From: Branchinecta lynchi
Taxonomy: Eukaryota > Arthropoda > Branchiopoda > Anostraca > Branchinectidae
Assembly: GCA_023053575.1 (NCBI GenBank)
Contig: JAKZAP010000005.1
Span: 1,364,001-1,428,000, forward strand
DNA: 64,000 nucleotides
Reading direction: 5' to 3'
The notes under the pieces were generated by a model. That model ran no database searches, was not told the origin of the DNA, and saw only the letters and a list, made by a program, of their open reading frames with translations. The position numbers and the translations under genes are program-made. Below are positions 56,479-64,000 of the stretch, piece by piece. Position 1 is the stretch's first letter. Each line of letters starts with the position of its first letter.

Positions 56479-57016
56479 AGTTGCGATTTGCAGATATCAT
56501 GGTATCTGTTACCATGATAACTTTTCAGTTTAAATTCAGTTCAATGGGTTTATTAACAAATGATAAGATAAATCACACATATTCAAAACACTCAGTTCAT
56601 TCCTGGATGCCGAGACCACAATCTTTACATTTTAAACATAATAGGCGGAGTGATCACTGCTCCTTCTGAATCTGTAATTAGTCGTTTTTGCAGTTACCAC
56701 GGTATCTGATACACGGCTGCTCTGCAAAATGACAATTGCCGAATTTCACTTTTCGAAGTCGTCCCAAAAGAAAAACTGATATCCACTAATCCAGTTACAT
56801 CACTAATTGCTAAACTTCTTTCTCAACAATTTGACAAAATTTGATGAAAGAGAGATCACTTTTCAGATACCACGGTTGGACCTGATACCAGGGTCAAAAA
56901 GGCATTTTTCCAGGTATCTTGGTTTGTGGCCAGTTATCGTGGTATCTGATACGGTAAGTGCGAGAACGACTTTAGACCGTGGTATCAGATACCATGGTAT
57001 CTGCAAAAACGCAACT
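56479..57016 (-). mobile_element. Family A element with internal insertion
   Basis: Ends AGTTGCG and CGCAACT. It is about 130 bp longer than other copies because unrelated sequence sits at about 56530-56665 between two palindromic parts. It ends 80 bp before the exon at 57097. Confidence 0.75.
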
Positions 57017-57096
57017 GAAGTTGTCTACATACATGCTTTTCAAAGATTGTCGATTACTACGTTGCTACGATGATGCCTGATGAACCCTTTTTACAG

Positions 57097-57205
57097 GCTT
57101 TCTCGTGTCGCAATGGGGTCTGCTGTTGAAAATGACGGAGACGAACCTGCGGTTGAGGTAGAAGAGTGCCGTTGCCCACCCGGCTCTCAAGGACATTCAT
57201 GTGAG
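57097..57205 (+). CDS. HSPG2: Perlecan exon: end of LamB 3 and start of LE
   Basis: Encodes LSRVAMGSAVENDGDEPAVE, closing LamB 3, then VEECRCPPGSQGHSCE. Phase 2 in, 0 out, 109 nt; acceptor CCTTTTTACAG, donor GAG|GTAAGC. It matches 41941-42082 in structure but has an acidic loop (END-GDE) where the first copy has the Arg-Gly-Asp. Confidence 0.94.
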
Positions 57206-57244
57206 GTAAGCGTTTGTTTTCCCTTTGATGCAAAAAAATGACGT

Positions 57245-57547
57245 CCCGATGAAAAATTTATCTCAAATAGTACAATGAAGTAGTACGAAAAAGTTGCATG
57301 CAGTTTCACGATGCTACTACATGCTTCTACTTCAGGGCTACCGTGTTACTGCATAATACTATATGCTACTATTAGCAAGACTGGATCCTACTATGGCAAT
57401 ACAGGATGCTACTGGATACTACTACATAAGATTGGAACAGTCTGAGGCACATTAAATGATAGTATTCTTTGCTATTACATAGTATTACATGCAACGTTTT
57501 CGTACTACTACCATACTACTACGCAGGCTACAAATTTTTCATCGGGG
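57245..57547 (+). mobile_element. Family H MITE
   Basis: A 303 bp element with inverted ends CCCGATGAAAAATTT and AAATTTTTCATCGGG. The interior is rich in TGCTACTA/TAGTAGCA words, giving strong internal pairing. No coding capacity. Confidence 0.85.
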
Positions 57548-58405
57548 TGCACCGACCGTAGATTTTGATTTACGAATCTTACGAATCTTACGCCAAGAAA
57601 GCTTGAGGAAATGGCTAGGAGTCAGATTTCGACTACCTTAACATCATCCTTAAAGTTTAACTGAAAAGCGAAATTATTTTTGTGTCATTTAATTGAATCA
57701 CTGAATGATTTGGATTCTGCAAAGGGATCTTTTTTTTTTTCCACTAGCTTTCCCGGTTATGACGTTCAGAATATCTGCGGCCGTCCCCACAGCGTAAATT
57801 CTACGATGACGCGGTAAATTTGAATCTCAACAGAAACGCGGCTTTTCAGTGGGTAGTGATGAGATTGGTGAAGATTGCTTAGCGCCTGAACAAAAAAAAA
57901 TCATAAAAGGTATACAACAAAAATACAAGCGCATAGAGGTACCACAAATCGCACGGAAATTTCACTATTTGAAAATCGATGATTTGTGAGTAGCGGAACA
58001 ACACAGTAACGCATTTAAGCGGGTCTTCAAGTCTATTTTAGTGAATAAGTGATGGGTAACTAGATGTCCTATACCAGCCCTTTTCGGTTAAACTTCAAAG
58101 GATCCTTGACCCAAATATAATCTTCCTGCTATCTCTTTTGTGTACCAGACGTTCACTGTTGTCCCAAATGAGATATCAACCGAGCAATCGCTTCAACCAA
58201 TACGCCGTAGGCTACTCAGTAATCTTTTCGTCGACAGATACCCATAAACGTTGTGTCATTTTTAAACACATCTGCTGAAAAGAAAGAAAAATAATAGTAT
58301 GTTGATCGCGATATTTGAAGTTCGTGAGAGTGAGAACAAATAATAGCCATTGCAGCGTCTTTTCTGCTTTAAGTTTCAAGGTTTCTGACGTATGTTCACT
58401 CGCAG

Positions 58406-58577
58406 GCCTGTTCTCCTGGCTACTACAGAGACTCCAGCGATCGCTCGTATAGCCGAATCGGAACTTGTAAACCATGTCAGTGCTCAGGCAATGAAGAGTC
58501 GTGTCTCCTTGGTGAAGACAATCAGCTGATCTGCAACTGTAAGCAAGGGTATTCTGGAAGGTCTTGTGAACTGGAAG
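58406..58577 (+). CDS. HSPG2: Perlecan exon: last LE module of domain III
   Basis: Encodes ACSPGYYRDSSDRSYSRIG, TCKPCQCSGNEESC and CNCKQGYSGRSCELE. Phase 0 in, 1 out, 172 nt; acceptor TTCACTCGCAG, donor G|GTAAGA. It ends domain III; the next exon is Ig. A long LE array as in laminins does not follow, which again supports perlecan. Confidence 0.93.
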
Positions 58578-58715
58578 GTAAGACTTTTTCTTCTTCTGTA
58601 CCTACCGATAATTATGTATTATTTACCCTGGAACTCGCACCGAAGTGCTACTTTCCTGAAGGAGGAGGAGCATCAAGCATGCAGATTATTTGAAGTTTTG
58701 CAAGTGACCCCCAGA

Positions 58716-59039
58716 CTGTAACAAAAAATCTTGCCGGATTTGCCACTGGGATTATTCTTGTCTCTACTGAGATAAGACTATCCCTAATTCGGATTAATCT
58801 TGTCCCAGTAGAGATAAGATTATGCAGTTAACTTTAATCCTACACTGTAAAAACAAACCTTGTAGTATTTGCTACTGGGATTAATCTTGTCTCTAAAAAG
58901 ATATCTTGTCTCTAATTCGGATAAATCTTATCTCAGTAGGGATAAGATTAATCCCAGTAGCAAATACTGCAGTTAACTTTAATCCTTTCTCGGAGGAGTT
59001 TGTTACATTGTTGACTCGGAGAAATTTTTTACAGTGTAG
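58716..59039. mobile_element. Family N hairpin element
   Basis: Contains two nested palindromes built from GGGATTAATCTTGTCTC and GAGATAAGATTAATCCC words. A short terminal match GACTGTAACAAAAAAT / AATTTTTTACAGTGT frames about 320 bp. Resembles a snapback MITE. Confidence 0.65.
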
Positions 59040-59118
59040 GTGTGGCTAAAATAAGGTTTAATGTGTTAAGCGTGCGCGAAGAGTGAAGAGAGGACGGAAA
59101 ATTGAATCAGTCAACTAA

Positions 59119-59413
59119 GAGCGTGTTCCATCCTACTTACCATAGTTATTACGCATGACGTCACGAATTCTGGCTTTTTGCCGTCAAGGCTGGAACGATT
59201 TTCTATTTTCCAGCAGAATATCATGCCACGGGCGAATCCGACCAATCACGTTACAGAGATCCGTAGTTACTACGCTTCCGAGCGTGGTAAGCAAATAGTT
59301 ACTATTAGTTACTGTTTTGAGAAGGTTGGAACGGTCAGCGTAGTAACTTTTGGTGAGGCTGGAATGGAAATAGTAACTAATAGTTACTATTTGTAGAAGG
59401 GTGGAACACGCTC
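59119..59413 (-). mobile_element. Family B MITE, full copy
   Basis: A 295 bp copy with perfect GAGCGTGTTCCA ends and 3 bp duplication TAA (59116-59118, 59414-59416). It contains the internal TGACGTCA palindrome seen in all full copies. Confidence 0.88.
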
Positions 59414-59468
59414 TAAGAAACAACATTTTCCTTTCCTTTGTCAGTACCCTATTGCCAAAAGGAGTTAG

Positions 59469-59778
59469 CCCCGATGAAAAATTTGTAGCCTGTGTATATA
59501 GTAGTATGGTAGTAATACGAAAACGTTGCATGTAATACTATGTAATAGCAAAGAATACTATCATTTAATGTGTCTCAGACTGGTCCAATCTTATGTAGTA
59601 GCATCCAGTAGCATCCTGTCTCGCCATGGTAGCATCCGGTCTTGCTAATAGTAGCATATGGTAGTATGCAGTAACACGATAGCCTTGAAGTAGAAGCATT
59701 TAGTAGCATCGTTAGTACTGCATGCTACTTTTTTGTACTACTTCATTGTACTATTTTGAGATAAATTTTTCATCGGGG
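59469..59778 (-). mobile_element. Family H MITE
   Basis: A 310 bp copy with ends CCCCGATGAAAAATTTGTAG and AAATTTTTCATCGGGG, reverse complement of 57245-57547 with high similarity. It follows a family B MITE by 55 bp. Confidence 0.85.
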
Positions 59779-60283
59779 CCTTCTCGAAGTAGCATGGTAG
59801 TTCGCACTGGGCCCGAGGAGAAAGTCTTTCGGTGTGTCTTTGTTTAGATAGTGTGTTTTCCAGTTAGCCTGCTGGTTTTAGAGATTATAATACTGCCTCA
59901 GACAGAATCTTTGCTAAATCTTCTGATGGCTCTTTGTCCTGTGCACATTACAAGGCCACTTGAAAGATGGTTCGCCATGGTCCTAGTACCGAGATATAAC
60001 TTAGAAAACCTCATCATACTGTGATTAAAATAATAAAAATATGAGAGTGCCCTGTATTAAAGGTTGAATTAAAAATAGTCCATAGCCCCCTAATTTAAGA
60101 AGGACGGCGGCTAAAACTATAGAACCTGTAACCGGAGCTTCAACATGGGCCTTTGGCAATCAAATATGAACGAAATATATAGGAAGCTTTACTGAAAAGC
60201 TAAAGTGATAAATAAATGAAAAATATGATCTCTTGTTCCTGGTAAAAATAATATGAAAGATTCTGTGTTTTTAGTTCATTCTT

Positions 60284-61033
60284 AAAGGACACCTGAACAG
60301 TGAAACCATACTGAACACACCATGGAGAATGCATTTATAGACATGGACACGGAGAGCATTCTTCTCCTGAGCGTGACGTTTTCAAAATAGGGATGATTGT
60401 TTCCGGAGGTTTGCACATGCAGAGCGTGTTCCACCCTTGTAACAATAGTTACTATTAGTTACTATTTCCGTTCCATCCTCACGAAAAGTTACTACGCTGA
60501 CCGTTCCAACCTTGTCGGAATAGTAACTAATAGTTACTATTTGCTTACCATGCTCGGGAGCGTGGTAAGCGTAGTAACTACGCATCTCTGGAACGTGATT
60601 GGTCGGATTCGCCCCTGGCGTGAGATCCTGTTGGAAAATAGAAAAATCGTTCCAGCCTTGACGGCAAAAAGCCAGAATTCGTGACGTCATGCGTAGTAAC
60701 TACGGTAAGTAGGATGGAACACGCTCGCAGACTCCAAGACAAAAAGCGCAATTCATTCAAGTCTTGTACAGCGCTGGCCGGATCGTATTGGAATTTCTTC
60801 TAGATATACGTTTGGGCTTATCTGGTTAAAAAAAACTCCAGAAGAAGGGTTGATTGGAGACATTTGTTCATTTCTAAAATGCTCGGTACTGAAATAAGGA
60901 CAGATGCAGAATGGAGCAAAAATCATAGCTTGGAAATGGTATTTCGTATTTGGATTGGGTTTTCTGCAGGCAATGTTAACGGACGTCATACAGATAGGGA
61001 TGATACTTGGTACTCTTCGTTCAGGTGTCCTTT
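60284..61033 (+). mobile_element. Family C MITE interrupted by family B
   Basis: Ends AAAGGACACCTGAAC and GTTCAGGTGTCCTTT enclose 750 bp, of which 305 bp plus the duplicated GCA belong to a later family B insertion. The remainder aligns to the 434 bp copy at 16.4 kb. Confidence 0.85.
60422..60726 (+). mobile_element. Family B MITE nested in family C
   Basis: A 305 bp copy with 3 bp duplication GCA (60419-60421, 60727-60729). The host family C copy at 16.4 kb shows the empty site GCACATGCAGACTCC with a single GCA, which proves the boundaries and the duplication length. Confidence 0.92.
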
Positions 61034-61483
61034 AATAAAATAAAAAGGGGTAATGAAGCAATTAGAGTATAAAAAAGAAAATAAAGAGAAGAAGATAAGC
61101 GTTCAGGTTGATGTCCTCAACCTAATCCACAACATAGACATGCCGAACCTGGACGAATGTATGCCGAACGTGGACAGGGGTGGGACTGGTTCGGCAATTT
61201 CGACGAAGTCCAGGGAAAGGACTTCAGGATTCCTGTTCTGCTCACAGCAGGATAGGAATCGAAAGCAATTTTTTTCGCAAGCTAGGTAAACCATGAGCAA
61301 ACAAGACCGAATCGCTAAAATTAAAAAAACACGCAGTAATGTGAATACTAGTCCAAAAAAGCGCCGAATGTGGGCCCTTCCCCTTTAGTGTTGCGATGGG
61401 CGGTACAGTTGTACCAGATTCATTACTCTTTTCTCTGACATGTACATCTGTACAGCTTTTTCTAAAAGTCGGAAAATCAATGC

Positions 61484-61653
61484 GAATACGTCGAGCTGGT
61501 ACAAATTCAGTACATTTTCTCTAAAACTAAGAAAAAGAACTTAACTACTTGATTTGACTCAGGTATATTTGACTACGATAACTCAAGTAGTCAAGTTCTT
61601 TTTCTTAGTTTTAGAGAAAATGTACTGAATTTGTACCAGTTCGACGTAATCGT
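61484..61653. repeat. Long hairpin with 70 bp arms
   Basis: 61484-61552 and 61582-61653 are nearly perfect reverse complements around a loop of about 30 bp (arm core CTAAAACTAAGAAAAAGAAC). High arm identity suggests recent origin. It lies in the intron before the Ig exon at 61861. Confidence 0.85.
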
Positions 61654-61860
61654 ATTCCCCTCTATTATGCCTCTGTGTTTTGTAGTTAGTTAGCATGTCA
61701 ACTTGATTGCTGCCCAACCCCTCTTACCCTTCGTTGCCGACGAAGCAAGCCTGTTTCTGTGATGTGTAGTTAGTTAGCCTGCTAACTTGATTGCTGATGC
61801 TGCGGTAGTAGGAAAGATGTTGCTAAGTTTTGCTCTTAATCTACAAATGAACTTTTTAAG

Positions 61861-62151
61861 GAAAACTGTCGCTTGAAATAACGCCCGAATACGTTCGTAA
61901 AAAGCCAGGTTCACTGGTACGATTTAAGTGCAGTTACCGAGCCAGCGAGACCCTCGCTATGGAAGTTCGTGTGCATTACGATGACAATGTTGAAGTTGTG
62001 GGCGATGTGCTGGATGTGGTTCGCAACGCGAGTGGACATGGCGTCATATCCTGGAATATTCAAATACAGAAGTTGCATCGCCGCGTATCTTGTAGCGTCA
62101 TAAACAGTGCAGGGATAGTGATGGGCGAAGTATCAGCTCAGATTAACCCAG
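61861..62151 (+). CDS. HSPG2: Perlecan exon: Ig domain of domain IV
   Basis: A one-exon Ig domain, about 97 residues, phase 1 to 1. Cysteines lie in VRFKCSYRA and RRVSCSVINSAG. The usual Trp in strand C is not at its standard place (MEVRVHYD occupies it), so the domain is divergent. Acceptor ACTTTTTAAG is weak; donor G|GTTAAA lacks the +3 purine-A consensus. Frame and both phases fit, so it is called real with somewhat lower confidence. A 70 bp arm hairpin lies about 210 bp upstream. Confidence 0.8.
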
Positions 62152-63232
62152 GTTAAACCCTTTACTATAATACGATGAAGTGCAACGTTAGCATCGTACT
62201 GTCCTGGGGGCTTTTGTTTATTCGGCTTAGCATGACATTGCGTGTTTTGGATTTTGCATGATTATGTGTTAGTTTTCATTTCGTCACATTCTTCTTTTGC
62301 TAGTTAGTGAGGGGCTACCGACTTCCCGGCACTTGGTGTACACCCTTTCCCAGAACCAGCCAGTGCCAGCTATGCCGGCCATAGATTAGGCGATTCATTT
62401 TTCCAGGCTTCTAAACATTCTGATTTTAGTATTGTAACACGTGGCAACCGGTAATGACACCGGGCACTTGGTGGATGTACACCGAAATCCGGAGTGGTCA
62501 GCCTCTTGTTAGTTCTTCTAGGAGTATACATGTTTCGTTGATGATGTTGCCGCTGTTCATGCATGGTATCTTTGAGAAAAAGGCATGTAGCTTGTCCTAT
62601 CTAATGTTAGCGAATGAACGTTTCCCGTGTGGCTAGAGTTATGTTTTTGTTTTTGATCCGAATTGTCCGTTCTGAATACTCTTGATGACTATCTCTCCTT
62701 GCCGATGCAAAATCTCCGGGCTCTCCGGTTAGCTAGCGGAAGAAAGACAGAAGTGGTGTCACAGCTGCTCCCAAAGATCGCGGTGATTGATTGACACAGG
62801 ATTATAGTTGTTGAGTTTGAGTCGTACGGACACGCTTACTCCTTCTTCCTGAGGATCAGTGGCGTGTTTTGGACTGAGTCATATAGAGTATTCTCGATTC
62901 CGTACAAACACCGTGTTTGCTCCTCTGGCTTCTCCATTCTTGCATATGCATATTGAACACCCGCACTCTGTTGACCAGTCAGGGAGGAGAACAGAGAGAG
63001 GAGATTCGAGAATTCACCATGGGAGCCATTTCTCGATTCTGCAGAATCGCGAGGCTTTCCCCGTTCTCGATTCTGACAAAAAACGAGAAGGAGAATTCGC
63101 TTTATTTAAATAGTAAAAAAACGCGAAATAAGAGAATCACAAGGAGAATTCAGATAAAAAACGCTACTATTGTTGCTTCTCAAGTTGTTCATCTGGCCTT
63201 GCTTGTCAAGCTAACCGACCTTATGTTTGCAG
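62152..63232. other. Intron sequence without recognised exon
   Basis: GAGAATTC/GAATTCTC-type words cluster near 62990-63155 and may be a small inverted-repeat element. No perlecan Ig exon was found here; the adjacent exons join in phase without one. Confidence 0.4.
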
Positions 63233-63360
63233 AAGCAGCGGCATCTGCTCCTACCTTCACTCCAGCAATTTCAATCAGCGTTGGTGATTCGAAGATCCAG
63301 ATAATAAACGTCGGCAGCACCGCGTACTTCCGATGCTCTGCCAGTTCCAGCGATAGACCT
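63233..63360 (+). CDS. HSPG2: Perlecan exon: start of next Ig domain
   Basis: Encodes PTFTPAISISVGDSKIQI and GSTAYFRCSASSSDRP, the N-terminal half of an Ig domain with its first cysteine. Phase 1 in, 0 out, 128 nt; acceptor TTATGTTTGCAG, donor CCT|GTGAGT. The partner exon with the second cysteine is not recognisable in the remaining 640 bp and is probably beyond the window. Confidence 0.85.
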
Positions 63361-64000
63361 GTGAGTAATTGAGTAATTGAAAGAAGGCCTAATTGCTAAG
63401 AACAATGACCAGTTTGTTCCATACGGAACGACGCGACGAGCTAACACAAGTCCCCCCCCCTCCTATTGGCATTATGAAGAAACTTTTTGGGAAAAAATGG
63501 ATCCCTTACACCTGGTGGCTGAAAGTCTGAGCTCTGTTTTCATGAGAGTTTTGGTTCCGATTTTTTTTTTTTTTTTTTTTTTAGATCAAGAAAGGTTATA
63601 TGTGCTTTTGTTGTATCCAAGAGGGATTTGTACGTCTTCATAATACCTTCCTTCGAAATGGGACACATAACAGAACGCAAGAAACGCGTAAGAAATGTCA
63701 TACCCCACTTTGATCAAGATTTTTTTTTGTTTTATATGTTGTCCGGTGGAATATGGCATTGCGCACTCATGGTGATTTTGTGGTCTTTTGCGCAAACAAG
63801 TCTTTCGTCAGAGCATCGTTGCAAGAAAGGAACCTACTTTACTTAGTCCAAGTCTATGAAAGTTTCCTTCTAACTCAGAGGTCAATGGCTCAGTCGGTTA
63901 CTTATGCCAAATCTGAATTGTCAAGGAAGGAGAAGAATTTGTTGACACCATCATGTTCAGTTTGGCTTTAGGGTCGGAATCCTCGGAACTTTTGACAGGG
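63361..64000. other. Intron start at window end
   Basis: T-run at 63562-63582 and no recognisable continuation of the Ig domain. The next exon is probably outside the window. Confidence 0.5.

Larger units (their letters stand above)
3805..63360 (+). other. HSPG2: Perlecan gene, internal part (27 exons)
   Basis: This is the span of a perlecan core-protein gene open at both ends. Perlecan is secreted, carries heparan sulfate on its N-terminal domain, and crosslinks basement-membrane components. Seen in order: LDLa x5, Ig, acidic linker, LDLa x3, Ig, LamB, LE, LamB, LE, LamB, LE, Ig, Ig (partial). The LDLa-Ig-LamB/LE-Ig order is specific to perlecan (HSPG2, trol, unc-52); agrin, laminins and LDL receptors lack it. 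Every exon has an AG before it and a GT after it, and all 26 junctions are phase-compatible. Splicing is inferred from sequence only. The first exon begins in phase 1 and the last ends in phase 0, so more exons lie upstream and downstream. Additional small or alternative exons may have been missed. Confidence 0.93.

Overview
The window is eukaryotic DNA from an invertebrate animal. It holds one gene on the + strand, entered and left mid-gene, whose 27 recognisable exons (about 5.2 kb, roughly 1,730 codons, 8% of the window) lie in introns of 0.2 to 7.2 kb. The gene is a perlecan, the basement-membrane heparan sulfate proteoglycan core protein (HSPG2 in vertebrates, trol in Drosophila, unc-52 in C. 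elegans). The call rests on the domain order and on reading frames that join without a break across every predicted junction. The species cannot be fixed from the sequence. The domain order fits an arthropod or other ecdysozoan, and one short TTAGG run is compatible with an arthropod.

Layout of the coding part: five single-exon LDL-receptor class A (LDLa) modules (3.8-14.9 kb); an Ig domain on three exons (17.4-22.2 kb); an acidic linker exon (23.9 kb); three more LDLa modules (25.9-36.1 kb), the first with its last cysteine codon split by a 7.2 kb intron; then one 913 bp exon carrying an Ig domain, half a laminin-EGF (LE) module and most of the first laminin IV (LamB) domain (37.6-38.5 kb). 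Two further LamB domains follow, separated by LE modules (41.9-58.6 kb), and the start of the next Ig array (61.9-63.4 kb). This is perlecan domain II, III and early IV. The N-terminal domain I, promoter and C-terminus lie outside the window.

The introns are an archive of transposable elements. They include a LINE with a long intact endonuclease-RT frame (26.05-28.51 kb) plus truncated relatives; a 992 bp hAT derivative with 8 bp target-site duplications and a transposase fragment; at least ten families of short inverted-repeat elements, several with perfect 3 bp target duplications; larger terminal-inverted-repeat elements with internal repeats; and a tRNA-Thr-like sequence inside a 169 bp insertion. 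Several are nested, and paralogous empty sites show the insertion points exactly.

The least familiar item is a family of about 400 bp elements built from alternating copies of GATACCACGGT and its complement. Seven copies occur, two of them head to head as an 880 bp palindrome at 4.19-5.06 kb. No CRISPR array, operon, rRNA gene or second protein-coding gene was found.
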